From: an uncultured Paracoccaceae bacterium
GTDB taxonomy: Bacteria > Pseudomonadota > Alphaproteobacteria > Rhodobacterales > Rhodobacteraceae
Direction of reading: 5' to 3'
NCBI GenBank assembly: GCA_947492585.1
Contig: CANLND010000001.1
Coordinates: 168,816-232,815 of the forward strand
DNA: 64,000 nt
In this document: in pieces, positions 18,963-27,708 of the stretch
Layout of the letters: each line of letters opens with the position of its first letter
Position numbering within the stretch: position 1 is the first letter of the stretch
Translations under genes and position numbers: made by a program
The notes under the pieces: model-generated
Databases searched by the model: none
Told to the model about the DNA's origin: nothing
What the model saw: only the letters and a program-made list of their open reading frames with translations

Positions 18963-18987
18963 GGCAAAAGTTTGACTTTTGCATTCG

Positions 18988-19018
18988 GTGTGTGCCGGCC
19001 AACACGGCGCACACTTTT
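18988..19018 (+). terminator. Candidate intrinsic terminator after clpP
   Basis: GTGTGTGCCG and CGGCGCACAC can form a 10-bp stem with one G-U pair and a 7-base loop, followed by four T. It sits 25 bp after the clpP stop and 90 bp before clpX. The short T-run suggests partial termination. Confidence 0.6.
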
Positions 19019-19107
19019 GCGATTGTGGCGGCGGTCAGGCTGGCCTAAGCTGCCCCAAAGACCAAACGTCGGCAGACGTTTTGATAGTGTGGACTGAAAG
19101 GTAGACC

Positions 19108-20376
19108 ATGGCATCGAATTCAGGTGGTGACAGCAAAAACACCCTCTATTGCAGCTTCTGCGGCAAGAGCCAGCATGAGGTTCGCAAGCTGATTGCTGGT
19201 CCAACCGTGTTCATCTGTGACGAATGCGTTGAACTGTGCATGGACATTATCCGCGAAGAGACCAAGGCGTCAGGCCTAAAGTCGACGGATGGGGTTCCTA
19301 CGCCAAAAGATATTTGCGAAGTTCTGGATGATTATGTGATTGGCCAGGCGACAGCCAAACGGGTGCTGTCGGTTGCGGTACACAATCACTACAAGCGTTT
19401 GAACCACGCCCAAAAGGCGGGCACCGAGCTGGAGTTGGCGAAATCCAACATCCTGCTGATCGGCCCCACCGGTTGTGGTAAAACACTGCTGGCGCAAACG
19501 CTGGCGCGTATTCTGGATGTGCCCTTTACCATGGCAGACGCAACCACGCTGACCGAGGCGGGGTATGTGGGGGAAGATGTCGAAAACATCATTCTCAAGC
19601 TTCTGCAATCGTCGGAATACAATGTGGAACGCGCACAGCGCGGCATCGTGTACATCGATGAAGTCGATAAGATCACCCGCAAATCCGAAAACCCATCGAT
19701 CACCCGTGACGTATCGGGCGAAGGTGTGCAGCAGGCGCTGCTGAAGCTGATGGAAGGCACGGTTGCCTCGGTGCCACCGCAAGGTGGGCGCAAGCATCCG
19801 CAGCAGGAATTCCTGCAAGTGGATACCACCAATATCCTGTTCATCTGCGGCGGCGCGTTTGCCGGTCTGGATAAGATCATCGCGCAGCGCGGCAAAGGCT
19901 CAGCCATGGGCTTTGGTGCGGACGTGCGCAACAATGATGACCGCGGTGTTGGCGATCTGTTCAAAGAACTGGAACCCGAAGATCTGCTGAAATTCGGCCT
20001 GATCCCAGAATTTGTTGGCCGCCTGCCGGTTTTGGCAACGCTGGAAGATCTGGACGAAGATGCGCTGGTGATTATCCTGACCAAACCCAAAAACGCGCTG
20101 GTGAAACAGTACCAGCGTCTGTTTGAACTGGAAGACACCGAGCTGGACTTTACCCCAGAAGCGCTGAACGCAATTGCCAAGAAAGCGATTGAGCGTAAGA
20201 CGGGGGCCCGTGGTCTGCGTTCCATTCTGGAAGACATCCTGCTGGACACAATGTTTGACCTGCCGGGAATGGACAGTGTGACCAAGGTTGTGGTGAACGA
20301 AGAAGCTGTAAATTCAGACGCGCAGCCGCTGATGATCCACGCCGACGCTGATAAAGAGCCTGCTTCAGCTGGCTAA
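19108..20376 (+). CDS. clpX: ATP-dependent Clp protease ATP-binding subunit ClpX
   Basis: The 422-residue product has the N-terminal C4 zinc-binding domain (Cys15, Cys18, Cys37, Cys40), Walker A GPTGCGKT at 119-126, Walker B VYIDEVD at 181-187, and a full AAA+ small domain ending with [20 protein letters not shown]. The ClpP-contact region is the expected IGF-type loop area (not individually verified). ClpX recognises tagged or specific substrates, unfolds them and feeds ClpP. A strong intrinsic terminator follows 30 bp after the stop. Confidence 0.97.
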   Translation: MASNSGGDSKNTLYCSFCGKSQHEVRKLIAGPTVFICDECVELCMDIIREETKASGLKSTDGVPTPKDICEVLDDYVIGQATAKRVLSVAVHNHYKRLNHAQKAGTELELAKSNILLIGPTGCGKTLLAQTLARILDVPFTMADATTLTEAGYVGEDVENIILKLLQSSEYNVERAQRGIVYIDEVDKITRKSENPSITRDVSGEGVQQALLKLMEGTVASVPPQGGRKHPQQEFLQVDTTNILFICGGAFAGLDKIIAQRGKGSAMGFGADVRNNDDRGVGDLFKELEPEDLLKFGLIPEFVGRLPVLATLEDLDEDALVIILTKPKNALVKQYQRLFELEDTELDFTPEALNAIAKKAIERKTGARGLRSILEDILLDTMFDLPGMDSVTKVVVNEEAVNSDAQPLMIHADADKEPASAG

Positions 20377-20380
20377 CGCT

Positions 20381-20905
20381 ATGATCTGGGGTTTACTCAG
20401 AGGATTGGCCAACGTCTTTCTGACGTTGGCCTTTTTTGCATTTTGCGGTTGGTGGCTTTTTATAGGGTATATGGATCGATTACGGCGTATCGAGGATCCG
20501 GTTTATGCGATGGAGTATTTTGAAGGGATTTTGCCGGTTGCCGAAATCCTCGAAAGTAGAAAATGGCATGCCAAAAACGCTGAACCATGGGACTGCACCT
20601 ATGCGATTGCGCGGTTAACATCAGAGGCGCCGGAGCACCCTCCGCTACGGCCGTATCGCAATGAGCTTGGATGGCAGTACGAGTTTGGCGGTGACTGGGC
20701 AGTCACGCCTGCGCCAGAACTGAGGGACACCACGCGGAATGCTGTGGCGTTTTGTGCAAAATACTGGCCGCGAGATTTGGCCATCGAGCTCCACAGCGCC
20801 CTTGCCGCGCCAGGGGCATGGTTTGTCCGTGATGCAGTTGGTGAAACATTGTTCATTTACGCCCCGAAACAAAGACTTGCCGCGCGCATACGATTTGGCG
20901 ATTAA
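20381..20905 (+). CDS. Hypothetical protein, possible N-terminal membrane anchor
   Basis: A 174-residue frame that I do not recognise. If it begins at 20381 it has one hydrophobic helix (residues 8-30, rich in Phe, Leu and Trp) followed by a soluble domain with DPVYAMEYFEGILPVAEIL, WDCTYAIARL and many Trp residues. The helix-coding bases contain the clpX terminator, so an alternative is a start at the ATG at 20471 (MDRLRRIEDPV), giving a cytosolic 144-residue protein. The frame ends 25 bp before the RidA gene. The amino-acid composition looks like a real protein, but expression is uncertain given the terminator. Confidence 0.55.
   Translation: MIWGLLRGLANVFLTLAFFAFCGWWLFIGYMDRLRRIEDPVYAMEYFEGILPVAEILESRKWHAKNAEPWDCTYAIARLTSEAPEHPPLRPYRNELGWQYEFGGDWAVTPAPELRDTTRNAVAFCAKYWPRDLAIELHSALAAPGAWFVRDAVGETLFIYAPKQRLAARIRFGD
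20407..20437 (+). terminator. Strong intrinsic terminator after clpX
   Basis: GGCCAACGTC, a 5-base loop, GACGTTGGCC make a perfect 10-bp stem directly followed by six T. It lies 30 bp downstream of the clpX stop and at the same time within the 5' end of the open frame annotated at 20381. Confidence 0.9.
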
Positions 20906-20930
20906 TCCCCCGTGACAAAGGAGACTAAAT

Positions 20931-21287
20931 ATGACGATCAAACGCATTTCATCTGGTGGTGAATTTGAAGCCAAAGTGGGCTATTGCCGCGCTGTTGTGG
21001 CGGGGGGCTTTGTGCATGTGGCGGGCACCGTGGGGCAGGGCGACGATGTGGTCTCGCAATGCAAATCTGCTCTGGCCACCATCAAGGCCGCACTGGACGA
21101 CGCAGGCAGCGATCTGTCCAAAGTGGTGCGGGTAAACTACTATATGGAAGACCGTGCGGAGTTCGAACCCTGCTGGCCTGCGTTGTCCGAAGCGTTTGGC
21201 GACAATCCGCCCGCAGCAACGATGATTGAATGCGGCTTGATCGATCCCAAATTTCGCATCGAAATTGAAGTGACGGCCCTGGCCTGA
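20931..21287 (+). CDS. RidA/YjgF family protein
   Basis: This 118-residue protein has the RidA fold and typical motifs: GYCRAVVAGGFVHVAGTVGQG at the N-terminus and DLSKVVRVNYYMEDRAEFEPCWPALSEAFG in the middle. The C-terminus reads ATMIECGLIDPKFRIEIEVTALA. The catalytic Arg of true RidA deaminases, normally in a RT/RxC-type motif near residue 105, is not obviously present (here ATMIECGLIDPKFRIEIE), so it may belong to a subfamily acting on other imines or without deaminase activity. RidA members hydrolyse reactive enamines/imines in the cytosol. A GGAG ribosome-binding site precedes the ATG. Confidence 0.85.
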   Translation: MTIKRISSGGEFEAKVGYCRAVVAGGFVHVAGTVGQGDDVVSQCKSALATIKAALDDAGSDLSKVVRVNYYMEDRAEFEPCWPALSEAFGDNPPAATMIECGLIDPKFRIEIEVTALA

Positions 21288-22022
21288 TTATCGAACCGGG
21301 ATGGGGCGTTCGGTTGCTGCATTGTTGTGGTTGATCGCCCCGTCTCGCCGCCAGCGGCCATACAGATCAACAAGATGTTCCAGCGTCTGTGGATTGTTCT
21401 GCCGCAGTGCGGCGATCATATGTCTGCTGTCATCAACCAGATTGCACATGATCCCACGTATTGAGGCGCGCAGCAGGTCTTCGTCCAGATCGCCTTGGGC
21501 GATGCCGACGGCCAGAAACTCGTAGTAGTTCAACAGCTGCTGGAGTGCGTCTGCCCCGTTTTGCAGTTCTGTCGCGCGCGCCGCTGACCCCGCAGTCTCG
21601 GCTGTGGCATGGCGGGCGGCTTGCCACGCGTCCAGAGTGATGTCTTGGTCCACCGGAAAGGCTGCTTTGCGGGCGGCGTTGGTGGCTTGGAAGTCTTTGG
21701 AAACGCGGGTTTGGAACAAGATTGTGATGGTGTGTTGCTTGCGTCCTGCGCGTAGTGCGGCTGCACTGGAGCGCACATAGGTCCAGATCGCGACACCAAC
21801 CCCAAGTAGCGCCGTGAGCAAGGAGCTGCCAATGCCCACCAAAGCGACAAAAATTCGATCTTTATTTCCGGGATCGTCCGGTATGGCCTGCAAAATCGCG
21901 TCTTTCTGATCTAGCAGCAGGGACAGTCCTAAGGAAATAGCAAACAGAATCGCCAACACCGCCAGAATTAACCCGGCGCTGAACAGCGTGAAAATAAGAA
22001 GACGATCAAAAAATGTTTTCAA
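21288..22022 (-). CDS. DUF4760-like membrane protein
   Basis: 244 residues with two N-terminal membrane helices (about 8-35 and 58-82) and a helical cytosolic domain that resembles DUF4760: HTITILFQTRVSKDFQATNAARKAAF, LLNYYEFLAVGIAQGDLDEDLLRASIRGIMCNLV. Function of the family is unknown. The stop abuts the stop of the RidA gene (convergent, no gap). The 284 bp upstream to the NDUFA12-like gene (22023-22306) form a divergent promoter region in which I see no specific motif. Confidence 0.7.
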   Translation of the reverse strand: MKTFFDRLLIFTLFSAGLILAVLAILFAISLGLSLLLDQKDAILQAIPDDPGNKDRIFVALVGIGSSLLTALLGVGVAIWTYVRSSAAALRAGRKQHTITILFQTRVSKDFQATNAARKAAFPVDQDITLDAWQAARHATAETAGSAARATELQNGADALQQLLNYYEFLAVGIAQGDLDEDLLRASIRGIMCNLVDDSRHMIAALRQNNPQTLEHLVDLYGRWRRDGAINHNNAATERPIPVR

Positions 22023-22306
22023 AACAACAACGTGGTGTTGAAAGAACGGTTGAAGTCCGGTTAGCCGTTGCCAAAGCCTTCGAGGGTCATGTCGCTATAT
22101 CTCCTGTTGCTTGCGGTTAAACTACACCAGATGGCGGGATCTGGCAAATATGCCTCGCCTCGCTTGCAGAGTGCGCCTGTGTTCTTAAGATGGGATTAAG
22201 CAACAGAACTGCAAGGTTTTGCTGGAATACCTATCATATGTTTTCTGCGTCTGGACCTTGCCGCAGATTTACGCCATATCAAAAAGCGAAATTTTCGGAG
22301 GTACCG

Positions 22307-22693
22307 ATGGGCATCCTGAACACTCTTCTGCGCGCCGTCACTTGGTGGAACGGTTCAACCTTGAACACTGCAATCTTTACCGCCCGTAATGGCGAAAAGG
22401 TTGGCGAAGATGACCAAGGCAACGTGTTTTACCGCACGGTCGATGACAAAAAGCGTTGGGTCATTTTTAATGGCGAAGCCGAAGCCAGCCGGGTAAGCCC
22501 GGAATGGCACGGCTGGCTGCACCGTACCTTTAACGAACTGCCAACCCAAGCGCCGCTCAAGCGCAAGAGCTGGGAAAAGCCGCATCAGGAAAACCTGACA
22601 GGTACGGCCTTGGCATATGCACCGACGGGCTCGATCCGCGCGGGCGGGGAACCAAAACCGCGCAGCGATTACGAAGCGTGGGTGCCCGAATAA
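22307..22693 (+). CDS. Complex I NDUFA12/17.2 kDa subunit-like protein
   Basis: The ATG at 22307 has a near-ideal GGAGG five bases upstream and gives a 128-residue protein of the NDUFA12 family: [51 protein letters not shown] core and a Pro-rich tail. In alphaproteobacteria and mitochondria it is an accessory subunit of NADH:ubiquinone oxidoreductase on its cytosolic/matrix side. It lies away from the nuo operon, next to mlaD-like, DUF2155 and aat genes, a recurrent order in Rhodobacterales. Confidence 0.93.
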   Translation: MGILNTLLRAVTWWNGSTLNTAIFTARNGEKVGEDDQGNVFYRTVDDKKRWVIFNGEAEASRVSPEWHGWLHRTFNELPTQAPLKRKSWEKPHQENLTGTALAYAPTGSIRAGGEPKPRSDYEAWVPE

Positions 22694-22716
22694 TTCTTAC
22701 CAAAAGGTCGGTTGAG

Positions 22717-23166
22717 ATGTCTGAGAACACCACAGAAGTGCTGGTTGGTGGCGTTGTCCTTGCGGCGGCGCTTGGCTTTGCGGTTTTTGCCGGGCAGGCG
22801 GCAGGCCTGTCGCGGGCTGGCGCGGACTATCCGTTGACCGCTTCGTTTCGCTCGATTGAGGGCGTTGGGGTGGGCACTGATGTGCGCCTGGCTGGAGTGA
22901 AGATTGGCACCGTCACCGAGGTGGGCCTAAACGCTGAAACCTTCCGCGCAGATATGCAGCTGAATGTCAAAAACGGCATCGAAATCCCCGACGACAGCGC
23001 GGCCGTGATCGCGTCAGAGGGGTTGTTGGGTGGAAATTTTGTAGAAATTGTTCCCGGTGGCTCACCTTTGGGCTTGGAAGCCGGCGATGAAATTCTGGAT
23101 ACACAGGGATCGGTTAGCCTGATTTCTCTGCTGTTGAAATTTGTTTCTGGCGGAGACGACGCGTGA
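22717..23166 (+). CDS. mlaD: MlaD-family substrate-binding protein
   Basis: From the ATG at 22717 the 149-residue protein has one N-terminal membrane helix (EVLVGGVVLAAALGFAVFAG) and an MCE domain (YPLTASFRSIEGVGVGTDVRLAGVKIGTVTEV...GGNFVEIVPGGS). MlaD hexamers bind phospholipids in the periplasm and work with MlaE/MlaF to maintain outer-membrane lipid asymmetry. The partner permease and ATPase genes are not in this window. It overlaps the following DUF2155 gene by 4 bp (GTGA). Confidence 0.9.
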   Translation: MSENTTEVLVGGVVLAAALGFAVFAGQAAGLSRAGADYPLTASFRSIEGVGVGTDVRLAGVKIGTVTEVGLNAETFRADMQLNVKNGIEIPDDSAAVIASEGLLGGNFVEIVPGGSPLGLEAGDEILDTQGSVSLISLLLKFVSGGDDA

Positions 23167-23528
23167 TCCGCAAAATTTTGATGGCGGCGGCGCTCTCTGT
23201 GTCAGCGGTCCCCGCAGTCGCGCAACAGCAGGCGACACAGGGCACTGCGGCGGTATTGCGTGGGTTGGACAAGGTCAACGGACGTGTCACCGACGTCGAA
23301 GTCCCTCTGGGGGGCAGTGCCAACCTGTTGGGCGTGCTGGTCACTGTCAGGGACTGCCGGTATCCTGCGGACAATCCAACCGGCAACGCTTTTGCATATC
23401 TCGACATTCGTAGCGTTCAAAATGGCGTGCGCTATTTTGAGGGCTGGATGGTTGCCGCCAGTCCTGCGCTGAACGCGCTGGACCACAATCGTTATGATGT
23501 TTGGGTCCTGCGCTGCAAAACGTCTTGA
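23163..23528 (+). CDS. DUF2155 periplasmic protein
   Basis: Starts with GTG overlapping the mlaD stop. The 121-residue product has a signal peptide (MIRKILMAAALSVSAVPAVAQ) and the DUF2155 signature: LDKVNGRVTDVEVPLGG, LVTVRDCRYPADNPTGNAFAYLDI and YFEGWMVAASPALNALDHNRYDVWVLRC, with two Cys likely forming a disulfide. Function is unknown; in Rhodobacterales it travels with the NDUFA12-like and MlaD genes. Its 3' end overlaps the convergent aat gene by 37 bp. Confidence 0.92.
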   Translation: MIRKILMAAALSVSAVPAVAQQQATQGTAAVLRGLDKVNGRVTDVEVPLGGSANLLGVLVTVRDCRYPADNPTGNAFAYLDIRSVQNGVRYFEGWMVAASPALNALDHNRYDVWVLRCKTS

Positions 23529-24142
23529 GCGGTGGCAGGCGGCAGATCAGCAAAGCGCGCTTTGACCTGTATCGCCTCGCTGAGCAGGTGTTTGTAATCG
23601 GACCTAGGGATTTCCACGCCGCCAAGCGAAGCCAGATGCGGCGTTAGAAACTGCGTATCGCACAATAAAAACCCACCCCGGTTCAAACGGTCAATCAGGT
23701 AAGCCAGCGCGATTTTTGACGCATTGGTGCGTCGTGAAAACATGCTTTCGCCAAAAAACGCGCCCCCTAACGCAACGCCGTAGACGCCGCCGACCAATGT
23801 GTCCTCTTCCCAGACTTCCAGAGAGTGGGCGTAGCCGAGTGAAAACAGCTCGTGATAGCGGGCGTTGATTTCCTCGTTGATCCACGTTTCTTCGCGGTCA
23901 GCGCAGCCTGCAACAACCCCTGAAAAATCACGATTCACGGTGATGTTGAAAGGCTCTTTGCGCATGCAGCGTGCAAGGGAGCGGGAAATGTGAAAGCCAT
24001 CAAGCGGCAGAACACCGCGCAATTTAGGATCAACCCAGAAAATCTCTGGATCGTCACGTCCTTCGGCCATGGGGAAGGCCCCAATGGAATAGGCGTGTAA
24101 GAGAAGATCGGCCGTCAGCTGCAACAATTGGGTCAGTCTCAT
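23492..24142 (-). CDS. aat: Leucyl/phenylalanyl-tRNA--protein transferase (Aat)
   Basis: The 216-residue protein matches Aat throughout: LLLHAYSIGAFPMAEGRDDPEIFWVDPKLRGVLPLD, FSGVVAGCADREETWINEEI, GYAHSLEVWE, GGVYGVALGGAFFGESMFSRRTNASKIALAYL and LCDTQFLTPHLASLGG. It attaches Leu or Phe from tRNA to N-terminal Arg or Lys of proteins, producing N-degrons for ClpS/ClpAP. The ATG is one base after the T-run of the accC terminator and no Shine-Dalgarno is visible, so it may be leaderless or rely on read-through. The 3' end overlaps the DUF2155 gene. Confidence 0.94.
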   Translation of the reverse strand: MRLTQLLQLTADLLLHAYSIGAFPMAEGRDDPEIFWVDPKLRGVLPLDGFHISRSLARCMRKEPFNITVNRDFSGVVAGCADREETWINEEINARYHELFSLGYAHSLEVWEEDTLVGGVYGVALGGAFFGESMFSRRTNASKIALAYLIDRLNRGGFLLCDTQFLTPHLASLGGVEIPRSDYKHLLSEAIQVKARFADLPPATAQDVLQRRTQTS

Positions 24143-24143
24143 G

Positions 24144-24169
24144 AAAAAGGCGCGCCGTGGCGGCGCGCC
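24144..24169 (-). terminator. Intrinsic terminator of accBC, touching the aat start
   Basis: On the minus strand GGCGCGCC, a 5-base loop, GGCGCGCC form a perfect 8-bp GC stem followed by five T, 17 bp after the accC stop. The T-run ends one base before the aat ATG. Confidence 0.88.
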
Positions 24170-24186
24170 CTGGTCAGATCAGACTA

Positions 24187-25536
24187 TCAGGCCTGTAGAT
24201 TTGTTTCTAGCCAACGTTCAAGCCAGTGGATGTTGTATTCACCGGTGTGAATATCCTTCTCCTCCAGCAGCGCATGGAACAGCGGCACGGTGGTGTCGAC
24301 ACCATCCACAATCAATTCACCCAATGCGCGCTGTAGGCGCGCGAGAGCCTCGCTGCGGTCCCGCCCATGCACGATCAGTTTGCCAATCAGGCTGTCGTAA
24401 TAAGGAGGGATCGAATAGCCGTTATACAGCGCGGAATCCATCCGTACACCCAGGCCACCCGGTGCGTGATAGGCGGTCACCTTTCCGGGGCAAGGCGCAA
24501 AATTGGGCAGGCGCTCGGCGTTGATGCGGACTTCAATGGCGTGGCCGTTGATTTCCAGATCATCCTGAGTGAATGACAGGGTCTGGCCTGAGGCAACACG
24601 GATCTGTTCACGCACCAGATCGACGCCAAAGATTGCTTCGGTCACAGGGTGTTCCACCTGAAGGCGGGTGTTCATCTCGATGAAATAGAACTGACCGTCT
24701 TCGTACAGGAATTCGATGGTGCCAGCCCCAGAATAGCCCATTTCGCCAATCGCGTTGGCGCAAATCTGGCCAATTTCAGCGCGCTCTTGCGGTGAAATGC
24801 TGGGGCCGGGGGCTTCTTCAAAGACTTTCTGGTGGCGGCGTTGCAGCGAGCAATCACGCTCGCCCAGATGCACACCATTGCCCTGACCATCGCCAAAGAC
24901 CTGAATTTCAATGTGACGCGGCTTTTGGAGGTATTTCTCCATATAAACTTCGTCATTGCCAAAGGCTGCTTTGGATTCTGAACGCGCTGTCGAAAACGCC
25001 ATTTCCAGATCATCAGCGGTTTCGGCAACTTTCATGCCGCGCCCGCCGCCACCTGCGGTGGCTTTGATGATCACGGGGTAGCCCATTTCGGCGGCGACCT
25101 TTTTGGCCTCGGCCACAGTCGCAACACCACCGTCTGATCCGGGCACACATGGGATGCCCAAGATTTTTGCGGTGTCTTTCGCGGTGATCTTGTCGCCCAT
25201 CTGGCTGATATGCTTGGCCGAGGGGCCAATAAACTTCAGGCCATGGTCTTCGACGATCTGCACAAAATTGGCATTTTCCGACAAAAAGCCATAGCCGGGG
25301 TGGATCGCCTGCGCGCCGGTGATTTCACAGGCCGAGATGATCGCGGGGATCGACAGATAGCTTTGCGTGCCCGAAGGGGGGCCAATGCAGACCGATTCAT
25401 CGGCCATACGCACATGCATTGCATCGGAGTCTGCAGTGGAATGCACCGCAACCGATTTGATGCCCATTTCCCGGCAGGCACGGATCACGCGCAGCGCGAT
25501 CTCACCTCGGTTGGCAATCAGAATTTTATCAAACAT
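24187..25536 (-). CDS. accC: Acetyl-CoA carboxylase biotin carboxylase subunit
   Basis: The 449-residue protein shows the complete AccC pattern: [36 protein letters not shown], the ATP-binding [60 protein letters not shown] with the catalytic Arg and Glu residues, and VRINAER. It carboxylates biotin on AccB with ATP and bicarbonate, the first half-reaction of malonyl-CoA synthesis. It lies 9 bp after accB, the usual operon, and is followed by a strong terminator. Confidence 0.97.
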   Translation of the reverse strand: MFDKILIANRGEIALRVIRACREMGIKSVAVHSTADSDAMHVRMADESVCIGPPSGTQSYLSIPAIISACEITGAQAIHPGYGFLSENANFVQIVEDHGLKFIGPSAKHISQMGDKITAKDTAKILGIPCVPGSDGGVATVAEAKKVAAEMGYPVIIKATAGGGGRGMKVAETADDLEMAFSTARSESKAAFGNDEVYMEKYLQKPRHIEIQVFGDGQGNGVHLGERDCSLQRRHQKVFEEAPGPSISPQERAEIGQICANAIGEMGYSGAGTIEFLYEDGQFYFIEMNTRLQVEHPVTEAIFGVDLVREQIRVASGQTLSFTQDDLEINGHAIEVRINAERLPNFAPCPGKVTAYHAPGGLGVRMDSALYNGYSIPPYYDSLIGKLIVHGRDRSEALARLQRALGELIVDGVDTTVPLFHALLEEKDIHTGEYNIHWLERWLETNLQA

Positions 25537-25545
25537 GAACCAGCC

Positions 25546-26034
25546 TTACTCGATGATGGCCAGAGGGGACCCGAATTCAACGGCCGCGCCATCTTCGACC
25601 AGAATGCGCTTCACGGTGCCTGATTTGGGGGCAGGGATGTGGTTCATGGTTTTCATCGCTTCGACGATCAACAGCGTGTCGCCTTCGGAAACCTGATCAC
25701 CCACTTTGATAAAGGCGGGAACGCCGGGTTCTGCCTGTAGGTACACGGTGCCGACCATCGGAGAGGTCACGGCGCCGGGGTGGCTGGCAGGATCTTCGGC
25801 AATCTCTGCAACCGGAGCGGCTGCAACCGGAGCGGCAGCGGCAACAGGGGCCGCGGCGGGCATCTGCATCTGAACGGGGGCTGCAACAGCCACCTGGCGT
25901 GACACACGCACGTTCAGACCATCATCTTCGCCGTATTCGCGGCTTACTTCCAATTCGGTCAGGTCATTTTCGCGCAGCAACTCCGCCAGCGCTTTGATAA
26001 AGGCCACGTCTGCGTCGTGATTTTTGTTCGACAT
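25546..26034 (-). CDS. accB: Acetyl-CoA carboxylase biotin carboxyl carrier protein
   Basis: 162 residues: a helical N-terminus ([19 protein letters not shown]), an Ala/Pro-rich linker (about 48-80) and a biotinyl domain from about 88. The biotin site is EAMKTMN with Lys128; most homologues have Met or Leu where this protein has Thr130's neighbour position (AMK-T-M). AccB carries biotin between AccC and the carboxyltransferase. The 242 bp upstream (26035-26276) hold the operon promoter, but no regulator motif was recognised. Confidence 0.95.
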   Translation of the reverse strand: MSNKNHDADVAFIKALAELLRENDLTELEVSREYGEDDGLNVRVSRQVAVAAPVQMQMPAAAPVAAAAPVAAAPVAEIAEDPASHPGAVTSPMVGTVYLQAEPGVPAFIKVGDQVSEGDTLLIVEAMKTMNHIPAPKSGTVKRILVEDGAAVEFGSPLAIIE

Positions 26035-26276
26035 TTTTGTTCCCAGCGGTTCACAAATGGGCCCGCAACAGCCGCGGGCAAAAGATTAGGGCGCTTATAA
26101 GGTAACAAATGACGCAAGAAAAGCGTAATCCCTAAAATTGCCACCCTCAGAGTGGAGCTTATAAAGGCAGGAAGAACAATCAAAACAAGAGGCTGGCCAA
26201 CAGAAATTGGACCTGCGATCAAGATGGGGTGATTTTGGGTCGATTTTTCACCGCTGTCGCGGGGTCCTTGTGGGGA

Positions 26277-26813
26277 TCAAAGCGGCATGCCGGTCAGCTT
26301 TGCGACCAATTCCGGCAGTTTGCGGGCCTCAAATTTAACCAATAGATTGGCGCGGTGCGTTTCCACCGTACGATAGGACAGGTCCAGCTCTTTGCCGATT
26401 TCTTTGGCCGACAATCCGCGACATGTCAGGATCGCCACCTCACGTTCGCGCGGTGACAAGGCAACAACCGGTCGATCATCCGATATATCAGCAAACGACC
26501 AGACCCCGGTTGCAAAGGGCTGGCTCCCTGAGGTGGACCGACCCCGCACACGACACCAAAACAATGCCCCATTCGACCGCCGCATGATGCGTTCATCGCT
26601 ATACGTTCCATGACGCACATCATCCTGCTGCAACCGTTTTCCGATCCGGTTGAAATCTTCCTGGCTTGGATACAGTGCGGCGATGGACTGCCCAAGAAAA
26701 TCCAACGGGGTGCCATTGAAAGTGTCGGCGAATTGCAAATTGCAGCGGGTGATGGTGCGCGCCTCTAAAACGGCAAGGCCGACCGGCGCATGGTCAAAAG
26801 CTAAATCAGTCAT
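26277..26813 (-). CDS. PAS-LuxR transcriptional regulator
   Basis: 178 residues: an N-terminal PAS domain (about 1-112) with ALEARTITRCNLQFADTFN-like start and GALFWCRVRGRS, then a LuxR helix-turn-helix (about 116-178) with LSPREREVAILTCRGLSAKEIGKELDLSYRTVETHRANLLVKFEA. There is no phosphoacceptor domain, so it probably senses a small ligand or redox state through PAS. It sits between accB and the branched-chain-type ABC importer, all on the same strand with gaps of more than 100 bp, so its targets are not evident. Confidence 0.88.
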   Translation of the reverse strand: MTDLAFDHAPVGLAVLEARTITRCNLQFADTFNGTPLDFLGQSIAALYPSQEDFNRIGKRLQQDDVRHGTYSDERIMRRSNGALFWCRVRGRSTSGSQPFATGVWSFADISDDRPVVALSPREREVAILTCRGLSAKEIGKELDLSYRTVETHRANLLVKFEARKLPELVAKLTGMPL

Positions 26814-26943
26814 GGCGGGACTATGTCATAATTCTAAGCCCTGACCAGATCGAAAGTGCGCCTCACCTCTGACAAGGAAATCGGTCAGGCGCGCCTTTCG
26901 ACCCGTCCACGTGAAAAGAGCGCGCGGACAGGTTGTCAGGTTT

Positions 26944-27696
26944 TTAGATAGCAAGGTACTCGGCGCGGAGTTCGTGATTGTTGAGCACCTCTTCGGCTGA
27001 CCCATCAAAAACGATGCCCCCGGTATCCAGAATAACGGCACGGTCTGCCAATTTCAGCGCGCGCACGGCGTTTTGTTCCACAATGATGGTGGTGATGCCC
27101 TGTTCCTTGATCAACGACAGGGTTTTTTCGATCTCATCCACAATCACCGGCGCCAGTCCCTCATAGGGTTCATCCAGCAATAACACCTTGATGTCACGCG
27201 CCAGTGCACGGGCGATGGACAGCATTTGCTGTTCGCCCCCCGACAGCGTTACACCCTCTTGTTTGCGGCGCTCCCCCAGACGGGGGAACAGATCATAGAG
27301 CCGTTCGATAGACCAACCGATGGGCGGGGCAATCTGGGCGAGCTGCAGGTTTTCCTCGACCGTTAGGCCGGGAATGATACGGCGATCTTCGGGCACCAGC
27401 CCCAGACCGGCAGCAGCGGCCTCATACGACGTCATCTTGTGTAGCGGTTGATGGTCCAGCCAAATCTCACCCTGTGTCACGCTGGGGTCACCCGTGCGGG
27501 CGATTGAACGCAGGGTCGAGGTTTTGCCCGCGCCATTGCGACCCAAGAGCGCGAGGATCTCACCTTCTTGTACGTTGAACGAGACCCCCTGCACGATATA
27601 GCTTTCGCCGTAATAGGCATGGATATCCCATATTGACAGAAATGCAGGTGCTGAGCGCGGTTTGTGATCGGTCATGAAGTCGGTTTTGATGTTCAT
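26944..27696 (-). CDS. livF: Branched-chain amino-acid-type ABC transporter ATPase LivF
   Basis: 250 residues with Walker A GRNGAGKT, signature LSGGEQQ and Walker B VLLLDEPYEGLAP, which together are typical of LivF. A GGAG site eight bases upstream supports the start. It powers import together with LivG. It is the last gene of the five-gene SBP-livH-livM-livG-livF unit, 12 bp after livG. The substrate may be branched-chain amino acids, amides or other small polar compounds; the family is not specific enough to decide. Confidence 0.93.
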   Translation of the reverse strand: MNIKTDFMTDHKPRSAPAFLSIWDIHAYYGESYIVQGVSFNVQEGEILALLGRNGAGKTSTLRSIARTGDPSVTQGEIWLDHQPLHKMTSYEAAAAGLGLVPEDRRIIPGLTVEENLQLAQIAPPIGWSIERLYDLFPRLGERRKQEGVTLSGGEQQMLSIARALARDIKVLLLDEPYEGLAPVIVDEIEKTLSLIKEQGITTIIVEQNAVRALKLADRAVILDTGGIVFDGSAEEVLNNHELRAEYLAI

Positions 27697-27708
27697 ACTT
27701 CGGGCTCC

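Noticed and set aside
19389..20285. 298-codon frame antisense to clpX
   Set aside because: Ser/Arg-rich translation mirrors clpX codon usage; clpX is certain.
26820..26943. Possible terminator after livF
   Set aside because: Only a 4-bp interrupted stem with a long loop and no T-run could be drawn.
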